A DNA stretch of 64,000 nt, from assembly GCA_905221605.1 (NCBI GenBank), contig CAJNDS010000099.1, forward strand, positions 1 through 64,000, written 5' to 3'. The position numbers and the translations under genes are program-made. Position 1 is the first letter of the stretch, and every line of letters begins with the position of its first letter. This DNA is from Symbiodinium natans (taxonomy: Eukaryota > Sar > Dinophyceae > Suessiales > Symbiodiniaceae). The notes beneath the pieces were generated by a model that worked only from the letters and a program-made list of their open reading frames with translations, made no database searches and was not told the DNA's origin. Of the stretch, positions 59,801-62,964 are shown in pieces.

Positions 59801-60343
59801 CAACTGGATCACGCCAGAAAGGTCGCACAGAAGATCGGTGACTTCTGCCTTCAAAAAAAACTCTGACCTAGTGGCTCGAAGTAGGGAATGAGGGAATCAG
59901 GCAAAAAAGGCCCCGGAAAATGAGGCAGTTGCAAGAGCTTTCGGTTGACGCGTGATGAACCACGTGGCGTCATGAAGGTCCTATACCAAGAGGGCGTTCA
60001 TGGTGCTCACAGGGCAATAAGGAAAGACTCGTGCCCCGTAACCTCCCTACAAACGCATTCCGCCCGATCCCTTATAAAGGGCATGAAGGGGGATATCAGG
60101 CACCTTCCCTCCTTACTTACCAAGAACGAGTAAGATGGGGGTGTCCGAAATTATTGGTACCTTACTGGGGTCCTTACTATGAGGGAATCCTACTGTGAGG
60201 GGCCCCTGATTTTTCTTAAGCCCTAAACCCTAAAGCCCTAACCACCCGATGAAGGGCGATGTCTCTGAGTCTCCAGGCGTGGATGGCAGCCAGCTAAGGC
60301 ACAGCGCAAGGAGGAGGCAGGGCCTCCTGGAAACGAGGGGCAT
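26745..60343 (-). CDS. EMC1: EMC1-like gene, many mini-exons (whole span)
   Basis: EMC1 is the large ER-membrane subunit of the EMC insertase: signal peptide, lumenal beta-propellers, one C-terminal membrane helix. Read on the minus strand, short open islands appear in family order: a signal peptide, a DEAG-YDW motif, ATE and LVVTNKE propeller strands, VNWVREEGLSAI, KIFALQATTSEMVW, ASILYKYINRNMLAV, LYILDAVTGHLLHQ, DNWVAMHYRNPKKR, RFEILVTELFQN, QQTYIMPSGITAMGVTA, GITPRSILMAL...LNPR, DEPLPPYNP, VFAFGLDLFF and a final hydrophobic helix followed by a basic tail. About forty exons, most 26-83 nt, cover about 33.6 kb. Donors are mostly GC, some GA or GT; acceptors are AG, usually followed by G. Codon phase matches exactly at many junctions, which is hard to get by chance. 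Middle exons between 53.5 and 49 kb and around 40-39 kb are poorly resolved. The identity is from recalled family features, not from a search. Confidence 0.85.
27815..27849 (-). CDS. EMC1: EMC1 exon (PGFNYLLLYGS, 35 nt)
   Basis: Acceptor CACAAG|G completes Ser and then PGFNYLLLYGS, GC donor, phase 0 out. Begins the C-terminal membrane segment. Confidence 0.8.
28186..28252 (-). CDS. EMC1: EMC1 exon (VFAFGLDLFFTPVQSAKGYD, 67 nt)
   Basis: Acceptor CTCCAG|G, VFAFGLDLFFTPVQSAKGYD continuing VL plus A, donor A|GC. The AYGLDhhxTRVxPSKxFDxL hallmark of EMC1. The plus strand of this island is also open for 164 codons, but that frame is a shadow. Confidence 0.9.
29028..29071 (-). CDS. EMC1: EMC1 exon (VEGIGPDGSPMELN)
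   Basis: Acceptor GATTAG|G, VEGIGPDGSPMELN plus AG, GT donor. Fits the R-GI-x-T-x-P-x-x-LE segment. Copy A carries 21 extra nucleotides inside this exon. The junction to the next exon does not close with the boundaries chosen. Confidence 0.65.
29170..29320 (+). repeat. Tandem duplication of an 85-bp unit
   Basis: CTTGGTGAGACCAATATGGGG and ATTCTACGCGCCC plus T/G runs occur twice, with no equivalent doubling in copy A. Lies in an EMC1 intron. Confidence 0.65.
29405..29490 (-). CDS. EMC1: EMC1 exon (DEPLPPYNPMVPL)
   Basis: Acceptor TGCCAG|G, DEPLPPYNPMVPLKQTEMLN continuing YYHAATL. Equivalent to the EENLIPYSP...FINY segment. The 3' donor is uncertain. Confidence 0.8.
29724..29815 (+). repeat. 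Tandem pair of a 39-bp unit
   Basis: AAAACCCTCAAAAACAGTCT and GAAGAGCGGGTCCTTTATA occur twice in a row. Confidence 0.6.
30085..30148 (-). CDS. EMC1: EMC1 exon, copy B of duplicated set (64 nt)
   Basis: Acceptor TCGGCAG|G, then PYPTNAPAAKAKVPSQFAPS plus K, GA donor. Follows LNPRR in phase and precedes DEPLPPYNP in phase. This is the first exon shared with duplicate copy A (10,107-10,170). Confidence 0.8.
30185..30310 (+). repeat. TTTAGGG array at duplication edge
   Basis: About 16 units. Copy A stops matching inside the equivalent array (10,205-10,235). Confidence 0.9.
30583..30665 (-). CDS. EMC1: EMC1 exon (GITPRSILMAL...LNPR, 83 nt)
   Basis: Acceptor CTGCAG|G, GITPRSILMALTTDHL continuing TRVSKDMLNPR plus AG, GC donor. 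Equals the GIT-x-x-x-LLIG...LLDPRR segment. The split Arg codon is completed by G at 30,148. Confidence 0.9.
30842..30910 (-). CDS. EMC1: EMC1 exon (QQTYIMPSGITAMGVTA, 69 nt)
   Basis: Acceptor CCCAAG|G and donor GAAG|GC, 23 codons including LQQTYIMPSGITAMGVTA. Matches the QQSYIFP-x-x-I-x-AM-x-x-T segment, and phase 0 leads straight into GIT of the next exon. Confidence 0.9.
30955..31075 (+). repeat. TTTAGGG array upstream of EMC1 exon
   Basis: About 17 units to the right of the exon at 30,842-30,910, i.e. CCCTAAA in sense near the intron 3' end. Confidence 0.9.
31849..31887 (-). CDS. EMC1: EMC1 exon (ADDGPWEILFGKQ, 39 nt)
   Basis: Thirteen codons between GGCCAG|G and CAG|GC, phase 0 at both ends, linking ELFQNK to VPLQQTYIMP. 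A variable linker in the family. Confidence 0.7.
32208..32250 (-). CDS. EMC1: EMC1 exon (RFEILVTELFQNK, 43 nt)
   Basis: Acceptor TCCGAG|G and donor ACAAG|GC. TRFEILVTELFQNK equals the R-x-E-x-TV-x-ELYE strand. Phase agrees on both sides. Confidence 0.85.
32760..32806 (-). CDS. EMC1: EMC1 exon (DNWVAMHYRNPKK, 47 nt)
   Basis: Acceptor ATGAG|G, ACDNWVAMHYRNPKK plus two bases, donor AAGCG|GC. Equivalent to the S-ENWVV-Y-WN-K motif. Phase closes exactly with the next exon to give KKR-TRFEI. Confidence 0.85.
33240..33290 (-). CDS. EMC1: EMC1 candidate exon (SPVQLI)
   Basis: Open frame VAGAASPVQLIASRSVAV; the PV-x-hydrophobic-hydrophobic part fits the G-PV-H strand before ENWV in EMC1. Splice boundaries were not resolved. 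Confidence 0.4.
33866..33942 (-). CDS. EMC1: EMC1 exon (LYILDAVTGHLLHQ)
   Basis: Acceptor CTGCAG|G, DKLGLNLYILDAVTGHLLHQ continuing SPAHQ. The hydrophobic-D-x-V-TG-x-hydrophobic-hydrophobic-H strand is classical for EMC1. The left flank is a long CCCTAAA array. Confidence 0.85.
34175..34231 (-). CDS. EMC1: EMC1 exon, LYKY-N-N motif (57 nt)
   Basis: Nineteen codons, DASILYKYINRNMLAVASE, between GCACAG|G and a GA donor. The LYKxxNxNxLxVxxE pattern is among the most recognisable EMC1 motifs. Phase 0 joins the next exon. Confidence 0.85.
34925..34978 (-). CDS. EMC1: EMC1 exon (DHVPVHIKGVR)
   Basis: Acceptor TGCAAG|G then ATPQHKQWDHVPVHIKGVR. It precedes the ILYKYINRN exon, as the H-V-x-x-x-G-x-V segment does in EMC1. 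The 3' end is approximate. Confidence 0.6.
36703..36748 (-). CDS. EMC1: EMC1 candidate exon (VIQGFAVPNLGEKR)
   Basis: Acceptor CTGCAG|G followed by VIQGFAVPNLGEKR. The position fits the strand before the LYK motif. Phase from the previous exon did not close, so a small exon may be missing. Confidence 0.5.
37007..37139. mobile_element. MITE family 4 copy
   Basis: AGGGAAGTTACATGG at the left, GGTTCTGAAGTATGGGCC inside, GGGGCCATGCAACTACCCC at the right. Confidence 0.5.
37248..37318 (-). CDS. EMC1: EMC1 exon (SLYHYEVDTGK)
   Basis: Acceptor TTCCAG|G phase 0, ESAGSLYHYEVDTGKQAELA continuing SLSR, GA donor. Matches the EMC1 strand hydrophobic-F-Y-x-V-D-x-x-x-G. Confidence 0.7.
37566..37612 (-). 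CDS. EMC1: EMC1 exon (AGGLHTLPKDAHELQ)
   Basis: Acceptor TCAAG|G and donor TGCAG|GC. Encodes AGGLHTLPKDAHELQ in phase with exons on both sides. The left flank is CCCTAAA and the right is TTTAGGG. Confidence 0.7.
37795..37828 (-). CDS. EMC1: EMC1 exon (LMLID)
   Basis: Acceptor GGAAG|A, TLRLHPLMLID plus one base, donor A|GC. Joins the next exon in phase as LMLIDS-AGGLHTLP, as in the EMC1 LLLID strand. The junction to the exon before it does not close. Confidence 0.65.
38004..38083. mobile_element. Foldback MITE family 1, short copy
   Basis: TTGGGATGTTCCC at the left and GGGGAGAACATCCCAA at the right; the interior carries GGACTGGTAGTATAGGGG as in other copies. No clean 8-bp duplication. Confidence 0.65.
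38455..38584. mobile_element. Foldback MITE family 2, reverse copy
   Basis: CATATTGAAACAGGGCTTTT at the left, ATAAACCCTACTTCAATATATG at the right, with GGTGAGTGT and TTGGGTGTCCTTTTGGTGAT inside, the complement of the 20.2-kb copy. Confidence 0.6.
38608..38665 (-). CDS. EMC1: EMC1 exon (VLWLEPLTG)
   Basis: Acceptor TCCGAG|G and donor AACAG|GC. VIVPRRGKSQQVLWLEPLT, a blade ending in P-x-T-G. A long TTTAGGG array (38.75-38.87 kb) follows on the right. Confidence 0.65.
38745..38875 (+). repeat. TTTAGGG array
   Basis: About 18 units to the right of the exon at 38,608-38,665. Confidence 0.9.
39016..39091. mobile_element. MITE family 4, short copy
   Basis: AGGGTAGTTTCATGGGCCCT at the left and GGGACCGTGCTACCTC at the right. 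Confidence 0.45.
40585..40653 (-). CDS. EMC1: EMC1 exon (KIFALQATTSEMVW)
   Basis: Acceptor GTGAG|G, then PKIFALQATTSEMVWPCRLS. It matches the EMC1 strand GK-hydrophobic-F-hydrophobic-x-x-x-x-x-G-x-hydrophobic-W. A degenerate copy of its 3' part lies at 40,470-40,510. Confidence 0.75.
40890..41003. mobile_element. Foldback MITE family 1, perfect 8-bp TSD
   Basis: Left end TCGGGATGTTCC, right end GGGGGGAACATCCCCAA. AAGAGAGA stands at 40,882-40,889 and again at 41,004-41,011, a perfect 8-bp duplication. The interior is nearly a self-complementary hairpin (CTAACA...; GGACTCTTAGTATAGGGG). Confidence 0.8.
41141..41207. mobile_element. MITE family 1, degenerate copy
   Basis: TTGGGATGCTCCCCCCTTGT at the left, CAGTCCT in the middle and TATAAGGGGGGACATC at the right. 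Truncated and diverged. Confidence 0.5.
41436..41503. repeat. Head-to-head telomeric arrays
   Basis: TTTAGGG units, about 15 bp, then CCCTAAA units. Resembles a telomere fusion; also the shortest TTTAGGG-core-CCCTAAA pair here. Confidence 0.7.
41550..41632 (-). CDS. EMC1: EMC1 candidate exon (linker)
   Basis: Acceptor TCTGAG|G completes AG|G, then QRTDSGLLQPGARVPSSSEE in frame. The 3' end is unclear. The left flank is a near head-to-head pair of telomeric arrays. Confidence 0.5.
41817..41854 (-). CDS. EMC1: EMC1 exon (ILSYFSRVIMAR)
   Basis: Acceptor CGGCAG|A, phase 0 from the previous exon, donor CGAAG|GC. Helical segment. The next candidate exon starts with G and completes the split Arg codon. 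Confidence 0.55.
42166..42212 (-). CDS. EMC1: EMC1 exon (AQLANLPGHLAELLK)
   Basis: Acceptor GCTGAG|G and donor CAAG|GC. Helical segment AQLANLPGHLAELLK continuing in phase into ILSYFSRV of the next exon, as in the EMC1 helix after the REE motif. The plus-strand frame is also open but has no matching neighbours. Confidence 0.6.
42380..42526. mobile_element. MITE family 4 copy
   Basis: AGGGCAACTACCTGGTCCCTT at the left, two CACATTAAGGGCCCATG blocks, AACTACCCT at the right. Confidence 0.55.
42854..42926 (-). CDS. EMC1: EMC1 exon after the REE motif
   Basis: Acceptor ATCCAG|G, frame ADFYSRHTTGAKQSGDSSLG continuing GAGLE. Phase 0 in, and one base out if a GA donor is used, which joins the next exon correctly. 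A variable linker in the family. Confidence 0.6.
43150..43212 (-). CDS. EMC1: EMC1 exon, W-REE-L motif (63 nt)
   Basis: Acceptor ATGGAG|G, 21 codons reading VNWVREEGLSAIRQASWSML plus R, then a GT donor. W-x-REE-x-L-x-x-I is a hallmark of EMC1. The upstream intron end is a pure TTTAGGG (plus strand) array directly beside the acceptor. Confidence 0.8.
43827..43875. mobile_element. MITE family 1, left-end remnant
   Basis: GGGATATTCACCCTTATACT followed by ACCAGTCCTTAATAAGGATTA. Only the left arm is kept. Confidence 0.45.
44137..44176 (-). CDS. EMC1: EMC1 exon before the REE motif (40 nt)
   Basis: Acceptor TTCCAG|C and donor GGCAG|GC. The frame SDQHVLAPKDPWQ joins the next exon in phase 0 to give ...DPWQ-VNWVREEG, the order expected for EMC1. 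Confidence 0.6.
44378..44433 (-). CDS. EMC1: EMC1 exon (VNIAGFTATDHG)
   Basis: Acceptor GCCCAG|G, then VNIAGFTATDHGNSHLHSQ. It resembles the EMC1 strand pattern VN-hydrophobic-x-x-F-x-x-x-D-G. Confidence 0.55.
44650..44820 (-). repeat. Long CCCTAAA array
   Basis: About 23 units, among the longest uninterrupted arrays of the window. Confidence 0.9.
45177..45233 (-). CDS. EMC1: EMC1 candidate exon (QIQLMDPASG)
   Basis: After CGGAG|G the frame reads ATQIQLMDPASGNVQPAA. A D-P-x-S-G turn of a propeller blade. Right flank is a TGTAGGG/TTTAGGG array. Confidence 0.5.
45425..45540 (+). repeat. 11-bp minisatellite GGGTTCTAGTA
   Basis: About ten units with single-base variants; probably grown from a telomere-like unit. 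Confidence 0.7.
45551..45631 (-). CDS. EMC1: Probable exon, 27 codons
   Basis: Acceptor CCAAG|G, then ETVVGPVFGVKDDETGQLMA continuing ...LAMTKPK, then a GC donor. Clearly coding in character (blade-like with a D-x-E-T-G turn). Placement within EMC1 rests on order only. Confidence 0.55.
45740..45799 (-). CDS. EMC1: EMC1 candidate exon (60 nt)
   Basis: Acceptor TGCAG|G and donor CAAG|GC. The chosen frame reads LKQLKTLDGATGLTLLDLQ, a D-G-A-T-G blade turn. A second frame is also open, and the phase with the next exon did not close, so the frame is tentative. Confidence 0.45.
46040..46145 (-). repeat. CCCTAAA/CCCTACA array
   Basis: Left bracket directly against the exon at 46,146-46,208. Confidence 0.85.
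46146..46208 (-). CDS. EMC1: EMC1 candidate exon (GVFAVTNG...)
   Basis: Acceptor CCAAG|G, then GVFAVTNGMSTTVFSIGSKG. Alternating hydrophobic strand residues and the location between neighbouring blades support a propeller exon. Confidence 0.5.
46450..46499 (-). CDS. EMC1: EMC1 candidate exon (G-T-W)
   Basis: Acceptor TTCAG|C, frame QGGTWRLQPWQRRAQK, GT donor after AAG. A G-x-x-W turn fits the blade that follows the previous strand. Confidence 0.45.
47141..47240. mobile_element. Foldback MITE family 2, short copy
   Basis: (TA)n then TGAAGTAGGGTTTTCTTGTA, CACTCATCAAAACAGTAATA and AGCCCTACTTCATATATA. The ends are inverted repeats. Confidence 0.6.
47286..48645 (-). other. Gene-like block inside an EMC1 intron
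   Basis: The minus strand holds several consecutive open stretches in changing frames: NDICFQYDVPGARSPITF... (48.6-48.4 kb), AEMYKQNHAFFDPRVWTVWV... to FANCFILTGQEAPESS (48.3-48.17 kb), ARFVHPKFLLKYPDHELHGI... (47.97-47.76 kb), YNTEMCYEEMEAYCSGGDQY (47.8 kb) and MSFYIFKNMTLSGNIPNLSK... (47.56 kb). Codon use looks coding, but frames shift with no clear splice sites. Decayed or intron-bearing nested gene or transposon; I recognise no family. Confidence 0.45.
48972..49026 (-). CDS. EMC1: EMC1 exon, propeller strand
   Basis: Acceptor CCCAG|G, then AHLVVLQDNTVSSHTF. It resembles the EMC1 strand pattern hydrophobic-AVL-x-x-x-T-hydrophobic-LH-hydrophobic. The 3' limit is approximate. Confidence 0.6.
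49063..49104. mobile_element. MITE family 1, right-end remnant
   Basis: ATTATAATCCCTATAAAGGACTGTTCGTGTAAGCATCCCAA lacks the left arm. Confidence 0.5.
49327..49423. mobile_element. MITE family 3 copy
   Basis: AGGAGCCTTATGAATTAGAATAGGG at the left, CAAAGGGACCATAAGG inside and GGTAATTATTCCGACCCC at the right. Confidence 0.55.
49660..49725 (-). CDS. Candidate exon (AEYSFGPPVG...)
   Basis: Acceptor CAAAG|G followed by AEYSFGPPVGPGSSMIVDAP in an open frame. Exon-like and ITS-flanked. Its place in EMC1 is unresolved. Confidence 0.4.
51000..51125 (+). repeat. TCTAGGG-variant array
   Basis: Mostly TCTAGGG with some TTCTAGG; a locally homogenised variant. Confidence 0.8.
51208..51308. mobile_element. 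MITE family 1, full copy with near TSD
   Basis: TTGGGATGTTCCCCCTTATA...GGGGGGAAAATCCCAA. Flanked by GCTGTAGG (51,200-51,207) and GCGGTAGG (51,309-51,316), 7 of 8 matching. Confidence 0.75.
51881..51983. mobile_element. MITE family 1, full diverged copy
   Basis: TTGGGATGTTCCCCC at the left, GGACTGCTCGTATTGGAGG...GAACATCACAA at the right. Flanking octamers no longer match well. Confidence 0.65.
52378..52448 (-). CDS. Candidate exon inside EMC1 span
   Basis: After TTCAG|G the frame reads AEYVAAAQADGHAWHSDLRG and stays open to the adjacent array. Composition and splice context look coding. A propeller strand of EMC1 is plausible but not shown. Confidence 0.4.
52974..53014 (-). CDS. Candidate exon, charged segment
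   Basis: Acceptor TGAAG|A, then KPRQISSKDVDEQ, then a GC donor. Exon-like in size, splice sites and ITS flanks. It lies within the EMC1 span, but I cannot match it to a conserved EMC1 segment; it may be a lineage insertion. Confidence 0.4.
53048..53161. mobile_element. Palindromic element, single copy
   Basis: Left arm TGGTTCTTATAGTAGGGAATG with GGAATGAGGGCCC; right arm GGGCCCTCACTCTCGCATTC then CCTACTTAGAACCAG. Arms of about 35 bp are inverted repeats. Related words (GTAGGGAATGAGGGAAT) occur at 59.88 kb. Confidence 0.6.
53355..53515 (-). repeat. Long CCCTAAA array
   Basis: About 22 units ending against the GKHEWRGPQ exon-like island. Confidence 0.9.
53529..53554 (-). CDS. EMC1: EMC1 candidate exon 9 (GKHEWRGPQ)
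   Basis: A short open island after TTGCAG with G-K-x-x-W, as expected at the end of a propeller blade (G-x-L-x-W-E). Flanked by a long CCCTAAA array on the left and TTTAGGG on the right. Confidence 0.4.
53740..53770 (-). CDS. EMC1: EMC1 candidate exon 8
   Basis: Acceptor GCTTAG|G, then WVPGILDATT and a GT donor. The pattern W-x-x-G-x-L-D fits a propeller blade (aromatic, then a Gly turn). Phase with its neighbours is not proven. Confidence 0.45.
54150..54203 (-). CDS. EMC1: EMC1 exon 7 (54 nt)
   Basis: Eighteen codons, VLDLIPVGGSVLVVTNKE, between a TTCAG|G acceptor and a GAG|GC donor. It matches the EMC1 propeller strand of the type D-hydrophobic-G-D-V-hydrophobic-TVS-G. Confidence 0.7.
54503..54593. 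mobile_element. MITE family 4 copy
   Basis: AGGGAAGTTACGTGGTCC at the left, ACTTCAGAACCCTTTAGAGG inside, GGGACCACGTAGCCACCCT at the right. Confidence 0.55.
54711..54743 (-). CDS. EMC1: EMC1 candidate exon 6 (33 nt)
   Basis: Acceptor CTTAG|C, then WQKEYNEKVR, ending GCGCAG|GG. The position fits the W-R/Q segment that follows the first strand in EMC1. It lies between a CCCTAAA array (54.65 kb) and a TTTAGGG array (54.78 kb). Confidence 0.5.
55437..55520 (-). CDS. EMC1: EMC1 candidate exon 5
   Basis: An open minus frame ends GLVSATAGDSIW, which fits the strand ...G-I-LW expected after exon 4. It is bracketed by CCCTAAA on the left and TTTAGGG on the right. Boundaries and 5' half are uncertain; another frame cannot be excluded. 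Confidence 0.5.
56745..57686 (-). pseudogene. cob: Nuclear copy of mitochondrial cob (NUMT)
   Basis: AT-rich against a GC-rich surround. The minus strand from 57,686 reads REMYYGWCLRYLHSNG, LGRAISYASYFYNPNT, GTAFMGYVLPLGQMS, SPFPSLIEWLCGGHYIYNP and FLSSNNPLRDSTNNK, then TAA at 57,203. A shift near 57.22 kb restores HPDNALEACGLLTPLHIV, QYAMLKAVPNKNAG and IPVDNFLSYGRILTLHYY. This is cytochrome b from the haem-helix region to the C-terminus; the first third is absent. Two TGA codons stand at expected Trp positions. It sits in the EMC1 intron after exon 4. Telomeric repeats and the host intron make it nuclear. Confidence 0.85.
57905..57957 (-). CDS. EMC1: EMC1 exon 4, first propeller strand
   Basis: Acceptor CTGAG|G, then PTALAFSGEHPDSIYAATE. 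This resembles the first beta-propeller strands of EMC1, where hydrophobic residues are followed by ...VVATE. The exact 3' end is uncertain. The next intron contains the mitochondrial cob insertion. Confidence 0.75.
58025..58430. repeat. Tandem duplication ending in MITE 1 left arms
   Basis: Two units (about 58,025-58,235 and 58,245-58,430) share TTCAGGGTTCAGGGTTTAGG..., TTGCAAAG-TTGGGGTG-AGGGTTTG and a MITE family 1 left arm (TTGGGAT-TTCGCCCTTATAC followed by TCCTTGACA). The MITE arm was duplicated with the array. Confidence 0.6.
59027..59060 (-). CDS. EMC1: EMC1 exon 3 (34 nt)
   Basis: Encodes QYDWFLEQIG with two phase bases at each end, completed to G and R by the neighbouring exons. The acceptor is GTAG|GG and the donor GGCAG|GC. 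The next exon continues in frame as R-PTALAFSG. Phase agrees on both sides. Confidence 0.8.
59573..59598 (-). CDS. EMC1: EMC1 exon 2 (26 nt)
   Basis: Encodes SAMYTDEA plus one base. The acceptor is CTAAG|G and the donor GCAG|GC. Joined to the next exon it reads DEAGQYDW, the conserved start of mature EMC1 (a D/E-x-x-G-x-x-DW-like motif). It is flanked on the plus strand by CCCTAAA on the left and TTTAGGG on the right. Confidence 0.75.
59600..59725 (+). repeat. Two copies of a 55-bp unit
   Basis: GGGTTTAGGGTTAGAGGTTT and ACGGTTGAGGGTCTGGG occur twice. Located just upstream of EMC1 exon 2 in sense. Confidence 0.55.
60288..60343 (-). CDS. EMC1: EMC1 exon 1: start codon and signal peptide
   Basis: The ATG at 60,343 opens MPLVSRRPCLLLALCLSWL: a basic n-region followed by a Leu-rich core, a typical ER signal peptide. 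Ending at CT|GC (a GC donor) leaves two bases that join the G of the next exon and give ...SWLSAMY, in phase. Upstream on the sense strand are TTTAGGG-type repeats; a trans-splice acceptor could lie in them, but none is proven. Confidence 0.75.
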
Positions 60344-60857
60344 TTTGTGATGAATCCCTAAACCCTACACCCTAAACCCTAAACCCTAAACTCTAGACCC
60401 ACCCGGGTGGCTCCTTTCGTGCCCAGGTCTCCGCGCCATGGTTGGCAGTGTGGCGGCCTGAGCAACAGCTGGAATTTGTGGGCTTTTTAGGGGTTAGTTT
60501 TAGGGGTGTTTAAGAGGTTTAGGGGTTTTAGAATCTTTAAGGGTTCAATTAACGGGTTTTTAAGGGTTTCAGGGTTTTGAGGGTTTTAGGGTTTAGGCGT
60601 TTAGGTAGGGTTAGGATCCCTCATAGGGTTCTGGGCCATATCTAGTTTGGGGTCTCTATTGAGGGTTTAGGGGTCTCTATGGACAGGTTTAGGGGTTAGG
60701 GGTTTAGGGGTCTCTGTTTATCTATTCAGGGTTTAGGGTTTAGGGTTTAGGGTTTAGGGTTTAGGGCTTCCTGTAGATGCTTTTGTTCATGTTGGGAGTC
60801 TGCAGCTTCCTTGCGAGGTGAGGCGACAGAACAGCCCGCCTCTGATGCGCTGGAGGC

Positions 60858-61075
60858 CCTAAACCCTAAACCCTAAACCCTAAACCCTAAACCCTAAACC
60901 CTAAACCCTAAACCCTAAACCCTAAACCCTGAACCCTGAACCCTAAACCCTAAACCCTAAACCCTAAACCCTAAACCCTAAACCCTAAACCCTAAACCCT
61001 AAACCCTAGCCCTAAACCCTAAACCCTGAACCCTCGGGCTTAAAACCCTAAACCCTGAACCCCAAAACCCGAAAT
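60858..61075 (-). repeat. Long CCCTAAA array
   Basis: About 28 units with few variants, just upstream (sense) of EMC1. Confidence 0.9.
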
Positions 61076-62511
61076 CTGAGAGCTGGGCTGCCACGCAGCC
61101 CGCTGAAGGCGCTCCCCGAGGTGCCGCGGTTACACTTTGCTTCGAGAGCTAGGGGAGGAGCGGCGTTTCGAGGAGATTTGGGGGGGTTTAGGGTTTAGGG
61201 TTTAGGGTTTAGGGTTTAGGGCAGTTTAGGGTTTAGGGTTTAGGGGGAGGAGCGGTGGTGCGGCGCAGGGTTTTTTTGCTTTTGGCTTGCTTGGGCTGCT
61301 TGGAAGGTTTGAGGGGGATTTGGGGGTTTAGGGTTTAGGGTTTAGGGTTTAGGGTTTAGGGTTTAGGGTTTAGGGTCAGGGAATATTTCGGGTTTGGGGG
61401 TTTTAGGGCTTCAGGGGCTTTAGGGCGCTTTGAGGTGTTTAAGGGGGTTTGGTTTGGGGGGGGGGGGGGGTGGGCTTTTTTCTGAGGCTTAAGTCACTCC
61501 GGAGGTCTGCACAAGATGTCAGGTGCGGCGAAATAGTGTTTATAGGGTTTAGGGTTTGCAAGGTTTACATGGGATGTAGGCTTTTACAAGGTTTAGGGCT
61601 TGCGGCTTAGAAACGTGAGTTCGGACGTGGTGTGGGCGGAGGGAGGCATCATGTCCTTGGCAACACAAGTACCTTTTTTGCCACATGTTGCGACCCGCGA
61701 CGCCTGTACCAGCGCAACTTTAAATGAAATGCAACGACCCCGCCAACGCGGAGCAGCTGCCTGCAAAGCAAAGCCGAGAACCTGCCAGGCTTCGCCATAG
61801 CAGCACAGAGGCTCTGAGACAAACAAAGCCAACAATAGCGCAAAGCAAGCAGGCGACGAACTACACCACTACGTGATCTGAGTGCGAAAGCCTCGATTTC
61901 AGAGGAATCGCAGAAGTATGTTCTCACTCCCAACTTTTCTCATTCCTGAAAGCGGGTATTCCCTACCATCCTCTGAGGTGTGACCCTCACTCGATATTGA
62001 AGGTGCCGCACGCCTTCTCGCTTTCTTGCCTAGTTTGGCAGTGTGCAGTGTGCATGTCAGACAGGACCAGCGTTCTGACGCGTAAGGCTTGTGCCCTTGG
62101 CCAATCTATGCAATTATCATGACTCGACATATCTTGTTTCTTGAGTAAGCTATACAACGTGCTGTGCTCTGCATTGCGGCATTCCGCATAGAGCTATACG
62201 CATCTTTCCCTTGCACTTGCATCTTTCTTTGTCGTCGTTGTTGTCGTCGTCGGTGGCTGGTGCTGGTTCTGGTGTTGGTGTTATGATTTCTACTGATATG
62301 TCGAATGACATTCATTAGGATAATACTAGCAATATGCCGGTTCATCTCATGAGTAGAGTTATACATGCTACTGTTTTACTATGCTAATGTTTGGAATTTG
62401 GGGTTTGGGTGCGCAAGCTGGGAATGTAGCAAGAGAGGTTTTTGATCAACGACCCCCCGCCCCCCACCCCCCACAAGGCCCCAACCCCCAACACTAAACC
62501 CTAAACTTCTA

Positions 62512-62640
62512 GTATAGGGATCGGAAGAACTACTAATCGTATTCCCACATGGTCCCCTTGTACTTATTCTACAATGACCGCCCAAAACCCTATACTACAA
62601 TGACCCCCAAAACCCTATTCTAATTATTAAGGCCCCTATA
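62512..62640. mobile_element. MITE family 3 copy, reverse
   Basis: TATAGGGATCGGAAGAACTA at the left, TAATTATTAAGGCCCCTATA at the right, and the complement of the 62,965 copy between; the TACAATGACC unit is doubled. Confidence 0.6.
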
Positions 62641-62964
62641 TTAAACCCTAAACCCTAACGAGATCACGTGGGGCAAAAAGCTTCGCTAAGATCCTGCAAC
62701 GCGCATGGCAACAGCCTGAAGATGCCGCACCTTCCAGGCGGAGACTGCGCCCCGACTCCCTATTCTCTCCCTAATTAAACCCTAAAACCCTAAAACCCTA
62801 ACCCCTCTACTCTAAACCCAACCCAATCACTTTTGCAATTGCTATTCTTGTTCACACATATACATATGCATATGTATATATGAATATATGCTCTTTCATT
62901 AACTTGTTCATTCATTTATTGAGGCATTTTTTGATTTACCGACTACTTACATGTTGAGGCATAC

